Origin: CAYJHC01 sp964369805
GTDB lineage: Bacteria; Bacillota; Clostridia; Peptostreptococcales; Anaerovoracaceae
Direction of reading: 5' to 3'
Length of the DNA: 54,928 nucleotides
Assembly (NCBI GenBank): GCA_964369805.1
Contig: CAYJFM010000010.1
Coordinates: 1-54,928 of the forward strand
The translations under genes and the position numbers were made by a program. Positions within the stretch are counted from its first letter, which is position 1; each line of letters starts with the position of its first letter. The notes beneath the pieces are model-generated. The model did not search any database, was not told the DNA's origin, and worked only from the letters and a program-made list of their open reading frames with translations. This document shows positions 33,211-42,593 of the stretch, piece after piece.

Positions 33211-34551
33211 TTAAATTCCTTGAGCCATCATAGCATCAGCTACTTTGATGAAACCAGCAATGTTAGCACCAGCTACTAGGTTGTAACCGAATCCATATTC
33301 TTCAGATGCTTTCTTGCAGTTGTCATGGATGTTTACCATGATTGTTTCAAGTTGCTTATGAACGTCAGCAGGAGCAAATACTGTATGTCCAGCATTTTGT
33401 CCCATTTCGATACAAGAGCAAGCAACACCACCAGCGTTAGCTGCTTTTGATGGTCCAACAATAATTTTGTTTTCAATCATGTACTCGATAGCTTCGTTTG
33501 TAGATGCCATGTTAGAACCTTCGCAAACATATTTAGCTCCGCTAGCTACGATAGCCTTTGCATCTTCCATTCTAATTTCATTTTGTGTAGCGCAAGGGAT
33601 GTAAATATCAGCTTTTACTGCCCATGGTTTTTCTCCTGGGAAGAATTTAGCGTTAGGATATTTTTCTGCGTAAGGAGCACAGATGTTTTGTCCTGAAGCT
33701 CTTAGGTCTAGTAGGTAATCAATTTTGTCACCTGTTACGCCATCTTCGTCTAGAATGTAACCGTCTGGTCCAGAGATTGTAATTACTTTAGCGCCAAGCT
33801 CTTCTAATTTTAGAGCTGTTCCCCATGTAACGTTTCCGAAACCTGAAAGTGCAACAGTTTTTCCAGCAATTTTTTCGCCACAAGCTTCAACCATAGCATT
33901 AGCAAAGTAAACGATTCCGAATCCTGTAGCTTCTGCTCTTCCGTAAAGACCACCATATGTTAGGCCTTTTCCTGTTAGAACGCCTTCATATTTGTTTACG
34001 ATTTTTTTGTATTGTCCAAACATGAAACCGATTTCTCTAGCTCCAACACCGATATCTCCAGCTGGTACATCTGTTTCAGGACCGATGTGTCTGTAAAGTT
34101 CAGTCATGAACGCTTGACAGAATCTCATGATTTCGCCATCTGACTTACCGTTTGGATCGAAGTCAGAACCACCTTTACCACCACCGATAGGAAGTCCAGT
34201 TAAGCTGTTTTTAAAGATTTGTTCAAAACCTAAGAATTTAATAATTCCAGAGTATACGTTTGGTGCAAATCTTAGACCGCCTTTGTAAGGCCCAATAGCA
34301 CTGTTAAATTGATATCTGAAACCTCTGTTAACTTGTACTTTACCAGCATCGTCAACCCAAGCAACTCTGAAAGTGATTCCTCTTTCAGGCTCGATTAGTC
34401 TTTCAACGATTCCTGCTTCAACATACTCAGGGTACTTTTCTAGTACTGGCTCTAATGAAATTAGAACTTCTTCGATTGTTTGTAGAAACTCAGGTTCGTG
34501 TGCATTCTTAGCCTTAGCTGCATCAATGTAAGGTTGTATTAATTTTCCCAT
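33211..34551 (-). CDS. gdhA: Glutamate dehydrogenase
   Basis: 446 residues, hexameric GDH length. Seen: RGFRYQFNSAIGPYKGGLRF, the catalytic Lys region LPIGGGKGGSDFDPNGKSDGE, DVPAGDIGVGAREIGFMFGQYK and the Rossmann motif VALSGFGNVTWGTA. It converts glutamate to 2-oxoglutarate and ammonia or the reverse; NAD or NADP preference is not clear to me. In amino-acid fermenters it is highly expressed, which the near-consensus promoter supports. AAAAGGAG before ATG 34551. Confidence 0.97.
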   Translation of the reverse strand: MGKLIQPYIDAAKAKNAHEPEFLQTIEEVLISLEPVLEKYPEYVEAGIVERLIEPERGITFRVAWVDDAGKVQVNRGFRYQFNSAIGPYKGGLRFAPNVYSGIIKFLGFEQIFKNSLTGLPIGGGKGGSDFDPNGKSDGEIMRFCQAFMTELYRHIGPETDVPAGDIGVGAREIGFMFGQYKKIVNKYEGVLTGKGLTYGGLYGRAEATGFGIVYFANAMVEACGEKIAGKTVALSGFGNVTWGTALKLEELGAKVITISGPDGYILDEDGVTGDKIDYLLDLRASGQNICAPYAEKYPNAKFFPGEKPWAVKADIYIPCATQNEIRMEDAKAIVASGAKYVCEGSNMASTNEAIEYMIENKIIVGPSKAANAGGVACSCIEMGQNAGHTVFAPADVHKQLETIMVNIHDNCKKASEEYGFGYNLVAGANIAGFIKVADAMMAQGI

Positions 34552-34618
34552 TTTTTAATTCTCCTTTTAAAATGAATTTTATACGTTTCAAGTAACATTT
34601 ACTATTTACTTTAATAAA

Positions 34619-34647
34619 ATTTTAACACTCTAAAAATCATAAGTCAA
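34619..34647 (-). promoter_or_regulatory. gdhA promoter
   Basis: Minus strand: TTGACT (34642-34647), 17-bp spacer, TAAAAT (34619-34624), each 5 of 6 to consensus; about 60-base leader. Confidence 0.75.
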
Positions 34648-34988
34648 GAAATAAAGTTGTCAAAAATAAGAAATTGTATGGAATTGTATGAAAAATACAA
34701 AATAAAAGCAAAATAGTGACATTTTTTCTAATGAAAAAAATGTAAAACCTCATAAATGGGAAAATTTAAACAGTTAGAGAGAATGTAAAAAAATGTAAAA
34801 TTGTCATAATATACTGTATACATGAGGGAAAGTGCGAAAATTGGTAAGATTATTGCTATAAAATACATAAAAAAAGGAAGTTGAGTAGTTGTAATTTACT
34901 ATAGTGAATCTGAGTTGGAAAAAATGAAAAAAGCTGATGTAAAACATAAAAGTTTGGTAAAAGTTTTGCTTGTTAGAGCCATGCACAC

Positions 34989-35018
34989 TTGATATTTTTG
35001 CATGAAATAGAGTATAAT
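34989..35018 (+). promoter_or_regulatory. mgtE promoter
   Basis: TTGATA (34989-34994), 18-bp spacer, perfect TATAAT (35013-35018), 80 bp before the start codon. Confidence 0.65.
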
Positions 35019-35098
35019 TAATAAGATTATAAGACTATTCTAGTGCAATGGAAATGTATATTTAGTAAAAGAGCAATTTGGTAAAAGGGAGGAAGACT

Positions 35099-36475
35099 AT
35101 GGATGAAAAAACAATATTTGACGAAATGATTGAGCAAATTATATCCCTTTTGGACGAAAAAAATTATATAGAAGCTAGAAAAATGGTTTTGGATAATAAT
35201 GAAGCAGATATAGCAGAAATTTTAGAGGAAATTTATGAAGAACTAGGAGTGTACATCACAGTATTAGTTTTTAGGATGTTACCAAAAGATATTTCTGTCG
35301 AAGTATTTTCAAGATTGCCTTCAGAAGATCAAGTGAATATTATTGATGCTATTACTGAAAAAGAAACCTCATATATTTTAGATGAGCTTGACTTTGATGA
35401 TAAAATAGACGTCTTGGAGGAACTGCCTGCAAACGTTGTAGATAAAATTTTGGAGAACACACCCAAAGAAGAACGAAAAATGATAAACACCTATTTAAAC
35501 TACCCTGATGACTGCGCAGGAACACTTATGACGCCAGACTATATTAGTTTGCAAAAGGACATGACTGTTGGGGAAGCTTTAGAGTATATAAAAAAAGAGG
35601 GTATGGATAGCGAAACTGTCTATACCTGTTATGTAAAATCAGCAGGAAGGAAATTAATAGGCATTGTTTCTTTGAGAAGTTTAGTAATCACTGATAATAA
35701 TACAAGAATTTCAGATATAATGGCTGAGGAATTTGTTTCTATTAATGTATATGAAGATCAGGAAGAAGTTTCAGACAAGTTCAAAAAATACGGTTTTATT
35801 GCTATACCTGTAGTTGATAATGAAGAGCGATTAGTGGGAATCATTACAGTGGATGATATTTTAGATGTAATCGAAGAAGAAACTACTGAGGACATGGAAA
35901 GAATGGCGGGGGTAATGGATGATACCACCTTAGAGTACCTAGATATGGGTGTCTTTAAACATGTGAAGAACAGAATCGTGTGGCTCTTTGTATTGATGGC
36001 CTCATATGTAATAACTGGTGCCATTATTACATCTTTTGAAAGTACACTATCAACAGTAATAGCCTTAGTGGCATATATGCCAATGCTTATGGGTACTGGT
36101 GGTAATTCTGGATCCCAATCAGCAACACTGATTATTAGAAGTCTAGCCGTAGGTGATGTTGTGCCTAAGGAATGGTATAAGGTCCTTTGGAAAGAATTTA
36201 GAATAGCATTAATTGTGGGAATTATTTTGAGTATATTCAATTTTGCCCGAATATACCTGATAGAAGATCAGGGAATGGGAGTTGCACTAACTGTTTGTGC
36301 ATCAATGATTGTGATTGTCATTATTGCAAAAGCCACAGGAGGAATGCTACCTTTATTAGCAAAAAAACTAAAAATAGATCCAGCGCTTATGGCAAGTCCC
36401 ATGATTTCATCTATTACAGATATGGTTTCGGTAACTACATATTTCTTATTGGCAAAGTTAATTTTAGGAATATAA
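35099..36475 (+). CDS. mgtE: Magnesium transporter MgtE
   Basis: 458 residues from ATG 35099, which follows GGGAGG; the longer frame starts at a TTG inside that site's leader. Order: helical N domain (residues 1-130, LEELPANVVDKILENTPKEER), two CBS domains (about 130-255) and five membrane helices, with MLMGTGGNSGSQSATLIIRSLAVGDV carrying pore residues. A homodimeric Mg2+ channel gated by Mg bound at the N/CBS domains. Upstream region carries no visible Mg riboswitch. Confidence 0.95.
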   Translation: MDEKTIFDEMIEQIISLLDEKNYIEARKMVLDNNEADIAEILEEIYEELGVYITVLVFRMLPKDISVEVFSRLPSEDQVNIIDAITEKETSYILDELDFDDKIDVLEELPANVVDKILENTPKEERKMINTYLNYPDDCAGTLMTPDYISLQKDMTVGEALEYIKKEGMDSETVYTCYVKSAGRKLIGIVSLRSLVITDNNTRISDIMAEEFVSINVYEDQEEVSDKFKKYGFIAIPVVDNEERLVGIITVDDILDVIEEETTEDMERMAGVMDDTTLEYLDMGVFKHVKNRIVWLFVLMASYVITGAIITSFESTLSTVIALVAYMPMLMGTGGNSGSQSATLIIRSLAVGDVVPKEWYKVLWKEFRIALIVGIILSIFNFARIYLIEDQGMGVALTVCASMIVIVIIAKATGGMLPLLAKKLKIDPALMASPMISSITDMVSVTTYFLLAKLILGI

Positions 36476-36538
36476 ATAAAAATAACATATGTAATAATTG
36501 GCATATTTCATTATGAATAAGATGTGCGGAGGTCTGTT

Positions 36539-37459
36539 ATGGATTTTACTAAGGAGAATTGTGAAAAGGCATTCAATAAAAGGGACAGCAGAAGTCATAA
36601 AGGCGATTTTGGGAAAATATTAATTGTAGCAGGGTCTTACGGAATGATGGGAGCAGCAATTCTTTCCGCTGAAGCGGCAATTAGAAGCGGTGCAGGACTA
36701 GTTACTATTTCCTGCCCAGCAGATTATTTTTCTTGTATGCACACCGCTGTACCACAAGTGACCTGCATTAATAGAGAGAGTTTGAATTTTAATAGAAAAA
36801 ACTTAGAAAAGTACGATGCAGTTGCCATTGGCCCAGGAATGGGAACCCAAGAAAGTACAAAAGATATACTAGAAACAATTTTAGATAATTTTGAAGGTCC
36901 TATAGTAATTGATGCAGACGGTCTAAATGTAATTAGAAAATATGAAATTACTAAAAAAATTAAAAATTATTCAGGTATAATTACGTTGACACCTCACATT
37001 GGTGAGGCAGGTAGGCTATTAGTCGGGAAGAAAGGGGGATTTTATATAAATCGCCTTGAAGAAGTTGGCATTAAAAGCAAAAGTGATATACTTGTAGGTA
37101 CTGAAATAAAAACTCTTAGATTAAAGATTGGTCATGAATTAGCAATGGAATTTGAGGCCATCTCTGTTCTTAAAGGTGAAGGGACAGTTGTTTCCAGTGT
37201 TGAAAAACAATTTGTGAATACAAGTGGTAATGTAGGGATGGCTACTGGTGGGTCGGGAGATGTATTGACTGGCATAATGGTGAGCTTTTTGGGACAGTGG
37301 AAAAAGGGGTTGATTAGATCCCCGGAAGAAGCTGTTGCGGCGTCGGTTTATTGCCATGGTAGTGCAGGAGACTTTGCAGCAAAAAAATTAGGACATTTTT
37401 CTTTAACGGCTTTGGATATTGTGAGGAACTTACATAATGCCATGCCTGAAAATTTATAG
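36539..37459 (+). CDS. nnrD: ADP-dependent NAD(P)H-hydrate dehydratase
   Basis: 306 residues from ATG 36539 (CGGAGG site; a GTG at 36524 overlaps it). Ribokinase-like fold: HKGDFGKILIVAGSYGMMGAAILSAEAAIRSGAGLVTI, AVAIGPGMG, VIDADGLN, LTPHIGEAGRLL and NVGMATGGSGDVLTGI. It repairs S-NADHX by dehydration with ADP. The epimerase NnrE is often fused N-terminally; here only the dehydratase is present. A stretch near residues 165-205 (KKGGFYINRLEEVGIKSKSD) is atypical and longer than I expect. Confidence 0.9.
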   Translation: MDFTKENCEKAFNKRDSRSHKGDFGKILIVAGSYGMMGAAILSAEAAIRSGAGLVTISCPADYFSCMHTAVPQVTCINRESLNFNRKNLEKYDAVAIGPGMGTQESTKDILETILDNFEGPIVIDADGLNVIRKYEITKKIKNYSGIITLTPHIGEAGRLLVGKKGGFYINRLEEVGIKSKSDILVGTEIKTLRLKIGHELAMEFEAISVLKGEGTVVSSVEKQFVNTSGNVGMATGGSGDVLTGIMVSFLGQWKKGLIRSPEEAVAASVYCHGSAGDFAAKKLGHFSLTALDIVRNLHNAMPENL

Positions 37460-37572
37460 TGTTGCCAGATTTTTCTATTAAATATATAATAATAAAAGGA
37501 TGTTTGATTTATAAATGATAATATATGTTTTTCTTAGATGAAAAATATAGTAAATAAAAGAAGGAGAAAATA

Positions 37573-38382
37573 ATGAAATTAACAGAAAGAGCTAAAAATA
37601 TTAGAATTAGCATAATAGAAGGGGTTAGCGCCGCAGGGTCAGGTCATCCAGGTGGATCTCTATCTATAGCAGATATAATGGCAGCTTTATATTTTGAGGA
37701 AATGAATGTGGATCCTAATAATCCAAAGCTAGTAGAAAGAGATAAGTTTGTTCTTTCCAAAGGCCATGCAGCGCCTGCACTTTATGGTGCCTTAGCAGAA
37801 AAAGGGTTTTTCTCTAAAGAAGAAATTTTAAATTTAAGAAAAATTGGCGCAATGCTTCAAGGACACCCTGATAGAAAAAAAATTCCAGGTGTAGAAATGT
37901 CAACGGGTTCATTAGGACAAGGTTTTTCAGCAGCAGTGGGTATGGCTCTTGCCAACAAACTTGATGGTAATCCAGGTAGAATATACACTATATTAGGAGA
38001 CGGAGAACTACAAGAGGGAATTGTATGGGAGGCAGCAATGGCTTCAAGTCACTATAAGTTAGATAATCTGTTTGTAGTGGTGGACTTCAATGGTCTACAA
38101 ATTGATGGAAAAAATGAAGATGTTATTACAGTACTTCCAATAAAAGAAAAGTTTGAAAGCTTTGGATACAATGTAGTTGAAGGATCGGGGCATGACTTTG
38201 AAGATATAATTAAGGCGTTCGAGGCTGGAAAAAATACCAAAGGTAGGCCGACAGCTTTTATAGCGAAGACAATAAAAGGAAAAGGAGTTTCGTTCATGGA
38301 GGACCAAGCAGGCTGGCATGGTAAAGCTCCAAATAATGAAGAAAGAGAAATGGCAATAGCAGAAATTAGAGGGGAAAAATAA
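37573..38382 (+). CDS. Transketolase, N-terminal subunit
   Basis: 269 residues: the thiamine diphosphate PP domain. Seen: SAAGSGHPGGSLSIADIMAALYF, LSKGHAAPALYGALAEKGF, MSTGSLGQGFSAAVGMALA and the ThDP motif ILGDGELQEGIVWEAAMAS..NLFVVVDFNGLQIDG. Works with the C-terminal subunit encoded 2 bp downstream as a two-part transketolase, as in many Clostridia and archaea. It moves two-carbon units between sugar phosphates in the pentose pathway. AAGGAG before ATG 37573. Confidence 0.95.
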   Translation: MKLTERAKNIRISIIEGVSAAGSGHPGGSLSIADIMAALYFEEMNVDPNNPKLVERDKFVLSKGHAAPALYGALAEKGFFSKEEILNLRKIGAMLQGHPDRKKIPGVEMSTGSLGQGFSAAVGMALANKLDGNPGRIYTILGDGELQEGIVWEAAMASSHYKLDNLFVVVDFNGLQIDGKNEDVITVLPIKEKFESFGYNVVEGSGHDFEDIIKAFEAGKNTKGRPTAFIAKTIKGKGVSFMEDQAGWHGKAPNNEEREMAIAEIRGEK

Positions 38383-38384
38383 GT

Positions 38385-39311
38385 ATGGAAAAAATGGCGA
38401 CAAGACAAGCATATGGAAAAGGCCTTGTGGAATTTGGAGAAAAATACGAAAACCTAGTGGTACTTGATGGAGACTTATCAAAGTCTACAATGACAGCAGA
38501 CTTTGGCAAAGCGTTTCCTGAAAGATTTTTCAATATGGGAATTGCTGAGCAAAATTTATATGGAGTGGCAGCAGGACTGGCTGCTTCAGGAAAAATTGTA
38601 TGTGCGAGTACATTTGCTATGTTTGCAGCAGGTAGAGCCTTTGAAATAATTAGAAATTCAATTGGATATACTAAGTTGAATGTGAAAATCTGTGCCACAC
38701 ACGCTGGTATTACTGTTGGAGAAGATGGAGCAAGTCACCAAACCTTTGAAGACATAGCTCTGATGAGAACTATACCTGGAATGGTTGTATTAAATCCATC
38801 AGATGGAGTTTCTGCAAAGATTCTATTGGAGCAAGCAATTAACCATGATGGGCCTGCATATGTAAGGTTAGGAAGGGCTGCAGTACCAGTTGTATATAGT
38901 GAAGAAGCGGATCTGAAACTAGGCAAGGGAAACACAATAAGAGAAGGTAAGGATATTACTATCGTTGCAACAGGAATAATGGTAGCAGAAGCTATTGAGG
39001 CTGCAAAAATCTTAAATGTAGAAGGAGTAGATGTAAGGATAATTGATATTCACACAATTAAACCTATAGATGAGGATATAATATTAAAAGCAGCAAAAGA
39101 AACAAAAGGCATTGTGACGGCTGAAGAACATTCGGTTATCGGAGGTCTTGGTGAAGCTGTGAGTGGAGTATTAGCGAAAAAGTATCCTACAAGAATAGAA
39201 ATGGTAGGTCAAATGGATACCTTTGGTGAATCTGGAAAGCCAGATGAACTAAAGGCGAAGTACAAAATGACAGCAGCAGACATAGTAGAAAAAGTAAGAG
39301 TATTACTATAA
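38385..39311 (+). CDS. Transketolase, C-terminal subunit
   Basis: 308 residues: pyrimidine-binding domain (ENLVVLDGDLSKSTMTADFGKAFPERFFNMGIAEQNLYGVAAGLA, with the catalytic Glu in GIAEQN) and the C-terminal domain (DITIVATGIMVAEAIEAAKIL ... TAEEHSVIGGLGEAV). It completes the ThDP site formed with the preceding subunit. Translationally coupled by the 2-bp gap, with GAGGGG upstream. A terminator follows. Confidence 0.95.
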   Translation: MEKMATRQAYGKGLVEFGEKYENLVVLDGDLSKSTMTADFGKAFPERFFNMGIAEQNLYGVAAGLAASGKIVCASTFAMFAAGRAFEIIRNSIGYTKLNVKICATHAGITVGEDGASHQTFEDIALMRTIPGMVVLNPSDGVSAKILLEQAINHDGPAYVRLGRAAVPVVYSEEADLKLGKGNTIREGKDITIVATGIMVAEAIEAAKILNVEGVDVRIIDIHTIKPIDEDIILKAAKETKGIVTAEEHSVIGGLGEAVSGVLAKKYPTRIEMVGQMDTFGESGKPDELKAKYKMTAADIVEKVRVLL

Positions 39312-39337
39312 ACTTAATAAGAATTATATAATAAACG

Positions 39338-39372
39338 AAAGAAAGCTTTATAAATACGTAGAGCTTTCTTTT
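39338..39372 (+). terminator. Intrinsic terminator after transketolase
   Basis: AAAGAAAGCTTTA / GTAGAGCTTTCTTT stem followed by T-rich sequence. Confidence 0.8.
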
Positions 39373-39510
39373 ATATTAAAACTAAAGAAATAGCTGAATG
39401 CATATCAATAAAATATCAATTATGTGTAGTATTATATTATAATGCGTATAAATTTGGAAGAGGTTTGGAATTATTAAGGTAGATAGAAAACCGAGTCTAA
39501 ACTACAAACC

Positions 39511-39539
39511 TTGCAAAAAATACAAAAAAATGTTAGAAT
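39511..39539 (+). promoter_or_regulatory. ftsEX promoter
   Basis: TTGCAA (39511-39516), 17-bp spacer, TAGAAT (39534-39539), 36 bp before ATG 39576. Confidence 0.65.
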
Positions 39540-39575
39540 CGTAAAGGAGATTTAAAAAAAGGAGTAAAGGTTTTA

Positions 39576-40346
39576 ATGATAAGTTTGAAAAATGTGACCA
39601 AAAAATACAAGACAAACATTGGACTAGACGATGTTTCTATAAATATTGAAAAAGGAGACTTTGTCTTTCTTGTAGGTGCTAGCGGTGCAGGAAAAACAAC
39701 CTTTATTAAACTTTTGTTAAAAGAAATAGAGGCAGATAAAGGCAGTATAAAGGTGAGTGGAAAAGAGGTAACAGCTCTAAAGAAAAAAGAAGTACCATTT
39801 CATAGAAGAAATATTGGAATGATTTTTCAAGATTTTAGACTTTTACCGCAAAAAACCGTGTATGAAAATGTAGCCTTTGCTCTTGAAATAACTAGTCATG
39901 ATAAAAAAGATATTAAAAGACTAGTACCAATGGTACTTAAAGTAGTAGGCATTGGAGAAAAGGGAAACAAATACCCAAATGAACTTTCTGCAGGGGAGCA
40001 ACAAAGGGTTGCAATAGCGAGAGCTCTAGTAAATAAACCTAAACTTATAGTTGCAGATGAGCCTACCGGAAATCTAGATCCTAAAACAGCTTGGGAAATT
40101 ATGAAACTACTTGATACAATTAACCAACAAGGGACAACAATTATCATGGTAACTCATGCCAAAGATATTGTTGATAGGATGAATAAAAGAGTTATAGCGA
40201 TTGATAAGGGAAGAATCATCAGAGACCAAAGAGGTACTTATAGTAATTCAAAAAACCTAAAAAATAGAGCAACTGGCTATTTCTCAAAATCAGATATTGA
40301 TTTAGTTTCAGAAAGAGTAGAGGTTTTGTTAAGTAAAAATGATTAA
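39576..40346 (+). CDS. ftsE: Cell division ATP-binding protein FtsE
   Basis: 256 residues. ABC ATPase: Walker A LVGASGAGKTTFIKLL near residue 36, Q-loop FQDFRLLPQKTVYENVAFAL, signature ELSAGEQQRVAIARAL, Walker B LIVADEPTGNLDP and H-loop VTHA. FtsE is usually about 228 residues; this one has a C-terminal extension (SNSKNLKNRATGYFSKSDIDLVSERVEVLL). With FtsX it transmits ATP hydrolysis across the membrane to activate a peptidoglycan hydrolase, probably the M23 protein encoded just after ftsX. Overlaps ftsX by 8 bp. Confidence 0.95.
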   Translation: MISLKNVTKKYKTNIGLDDVSINIEKGDFVFLVGASGAGKTTFIKLLLKEIEADKGSIKVSGKEVTALKKKEVPFHRRNIGMIFQDFRLLPQKTVYENVAFALEITSHDKKDIKRLVPMVLKVVGIGEKGNKYPNELSAGEQQRVAIARALVNKPKLIVADEPTGNLDPKTAWEIMKLLDTINQQGTTIIMVTHAKDIVDRMNKRVIAIDKGRIIRDQRGTYSNSKNLKNRATGYFSKSDIDLVSERVEVLLSKND

Positions 40347-41266
40347 AATAGGATACACAGTTAAACAAGGAATGAAGCAAGTACTAAGAAATAGAGCTAT
40401 GACCCTTGCAGCTACTTTTGCAATAACCGCAATGCTACTAATANNNNNNNNNNNNNNNNNNNNNNNNNNNNNNNNNNNNNNNNGGAATATTTTTTATAAT
40501 AATAGTTAATTTGAATTCAATTATTACAGGTATACAAGATGACTATAATACAATTGAAGTTTATCTTAAAGATACAACAACTAGTGATAGAACAATAGAA
40601 ATACAAGAAGAAATAAAAACTTGGGATAATGTAGATACTGTTACTTATAGATCCAAAGAAGATGCAATGACTATACTAAAGGATAGATGGGGGGAAAATG
40701 CTTATCTACTAGACAGCCTTGGTGAGAATCCACTACCTAATTCAATAGTGGTAACAATGGATGATTTGGATTTAGCTGGTGGAGTGGCTGAAGATGCAAA
40801 AAAAATCGAAGGTATAGAGTCAGTTGCCTTTTATAAAGACACAGTGGATAAACTATTAACAGTAACAAATAGTTTGCAGATTGGTGCAGTAATACTTATG
40901 CTATTTTTAGTTATTGTTTCCGTCGTTGTAGTTTCAAATACAATTAAGCTAACAGTTGTTGCTAGGTCAGAAGAAATAATTATCATGAGATACGTAGGTG
41001 CCACTAATGGATTTATAAGAGGTCCTTTCTTGATAGAGGGAATAGCTATAGGACTTATTTCAGCTGTGATTTCAGCAACCTGCGTTTTAGGCTTATATAG
41101 TTTTATTCTCAATACTTTTGGGACCGAAATACTAGCAATGCTTTCAACATCTTTAGTACCAGTTAGAGACCTTGCGGTTTATGTAGCAGCTATTTTCTTT
41201 GGGCTAGGATTGTTTATAGGAACGTGGGGAAGTATGCTCTCTATGAGAAGATTCCTAGAAAAATAA
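40339..41266 (+). CDS. ftsX: Cell division protein FtsX, interrupted by an assembly gap
   Basis: Starts MIKIGYTVKQGMKQVLRNRA at ATG 40339 and continues to 41266, but bases 40444-40483 are 40 Ns inside the first membrane helix. The part before the gap ends AITAMLLI and the part after starts GIFFIIIVNLNSII; a 40-base gap puts the two in different frames. The extracellular domain (about VEVYLKD to YKDTVDKLL) and three C-terminal helices (QIGAVILMLFLVIVSVVVVSNTI etc.) are normal for FtsX. I treat this as an intact gene with a gap of wrong size, not as a frameshift. Confidence 0.9.
40444..40483. other. Assembly gap (40 Ns)
   Basis: Run of 40 Ns within ftsX. The true length should be a multiple of three if ftsX is intact, possibly zero. 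Confidence 0.99.
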
Positions 41267-41433
41267 AGCGAATACTAAAACTTATGGAGTTTGAGGAGGC
41301 AGAAATAAGTTTTATCGATATATATAATAAACTACTTTGATAAGATAGATATCAGAGGTAGTATGTGTGAACGAAAAGCCAGAGTAGTATACATAATTAC
41401 AATAAGCAGACAATAGGTAATAGGAGGATGTTT

Positions 41434-42573
41434 ATGACTATGGTAAAAAAGAAGATTAGTTTATTTTTAGTGTTAACAATGATAGTTACTAGTTTCTGTA
41501 TAACTAATGTTTATGCAGAAGATTCACTAGAGAGTGTTCAAGGCGAAATTGATGCAGCAGAGGATAAGCTAGCAGAAGGACAATCAGAGGTTAGTGGGTT
41601 AACTGATAAAATATCATTATTAAATGAGGATATTGCTGCAGCACAGGCAGATATTGATACTGTGAATGCGAGTATTGCAGAAAAAGAAGCAGAACTTACA
41701 ACGGTTACAGCAGAATTAGAAGCAAAAGAATTAGAAATTGAGCAAAGCACATCAGAACTTAATGAAAGGTTAAGAGCTATGTATAAAAACGGAAGCTTAG
41801 GCTTTGTAGACGTGCTACTTAATTCAGAAGATGTTTCGGAGTTAATTCTTAATGTAGAGATGGTTCAAATGATTTATGAAAATGATCAAGATGTTGTTAA
41901 GTTGCTAGAAGAAGACTTTGCAATTATTGAAGCTGAAAAATTAAAGGTTGAAACAATTAAGGAAGAACTTGAAGCTGAAAAGGCTACACTTGCAGAGAGT
42001 GAACAGGCTTTAGAAGCAGCAAAAGATGAATTAGCAGCTGAAAGAGATAAAATTTCTGATGAAAACTTAGAAATTGAAAGACAAATCCAGGCTTTAGAGA
42101 AAGAAGCAGAGGCTCTTACAAATCAATTTGAAAGTGGAAACTTGGGTAGTAGTAATTCTGGAGATGGAAGTAGCTTTGATGATGGGAATGGATTTCATTG
42201 GCCAACTGTATCTAGATATATTACTTCGGACTATGGTACTAGACCAGATCCTTTTGGTAGTGGTAAAGATGGATGGCATTCAGGGATAGATTTATCGGCT
42301 AATATTGGAGCTAATATTTATGCTGTTTCTTCAGGAACTGTTATTTTATCTGGTTGGGGCGGAGGCTATGGAAACATGGTAATAGTAGACCATGGAGGCG
42401 GTGTTTCAACCGTATATGCCCATAATAGTAGCTTAGCAGTGTCTGTTGGACAGACTGTAAGTAGAGGACAAGTAATTGCATATGCTGGTAGCACAGGAAA
42501 CTCTACAGGCCCTCATTTACATTTTGAAGTAAGGGAAAATGGGTATGCAGTAAATCCAATGAATTACTTATAA
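41434..42573 (+). CDS. Secreted M23 peptidase with coiled coil (FtsEX-activated hydrolase type)
   Basis: 379 residues from ATG 41434, six bases after AGGAGG; an ATG at 41428 touches the site. Signal peptide (MVKKKISLFLVLTMIVTSFCITNVYA, cleavage at VYA-ED), a long acidic coiled coil (about residues 30-235), a Gly/Ser linker, and a LytM/M23 domain with zinc ligands in GWHSGIDLS and HLHFEVREN and the His of VYAHNS. The order ftsE, ftsX, coiled-coil M23 matches PcsB/CwlO/EnvC-type partners, so FtsEX probably activates it to cut peptidoglycan peptides at division or elongation. Confidence 0.92.
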   Translation: MTMVKKKISLFLVLTMIVTSFCITNVYAEDSLESVQGEIDAAEDKLAEGQSEVSGLTDKISLLNEDIAAAQADIDTVNASIAEKEAELTTVTAELEAKELEIEQSTSELNERLRAMYKNGSLGFVDVLLNSEDVSELILNVEMVQMIYENDQDVVKLLEEDFAIIEAEKLKVETIKEELEAEKATLAESEQALEAAKDELAAERDKISDENLEIERQIQALEKEAEALTNQFESGNLGSSNSGDGSSFDDGNGFHWPTVSRYITSDYGTRPDPFGSGKDGWHSGIDLSANIGANIYAVSSGTVILSGWGGGYGNMVIVDHGGGVSTVYAHNSSLAVSVGQTVSRGQVIAYAGSTGNSTGPHLHFEVRENGYAVNPMNYL

Positions 42574-42593
42574 CTTGATATAAAAAGTAGTGT

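Larger units (their letters stand above)
34552..35098. other. 547-bp intergenic region between divergent gdhA and mgtE
   Basis: A/T-rich. It contains the gdhA promoter near its left end and the mgtE promoter near its right end. The middle has four copies of ATGTAAAA (34740-34747, 34783-34790, 34793-34800, 34937-34944) and no frame with a ribosome site and family match. I see no M-box or other known riboswitch. Confidence 0.6.

Noticed and set aside
34804..34986. 60-residue minus-strand frame between gdhA and mgtE
   Set aside because: Phe/Tyr-rich translation of A/T-rich DNA, no ribosome site and no family resemblance.
34800..35098. Possible Mg riboswitch (M-box) before mgtE
   Set aside because: The mgtE leader after the predicted promoter is only about 80 bases and no conserved M-box segments are visible; the longer upstream stretch also lacks them.
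40511..41266. ftsX starting at ATG 40511
   Set aside because: It would lack the cytoplasmic start and first membrane helix, which are both present before the N gap and overlap ftsE as expected.
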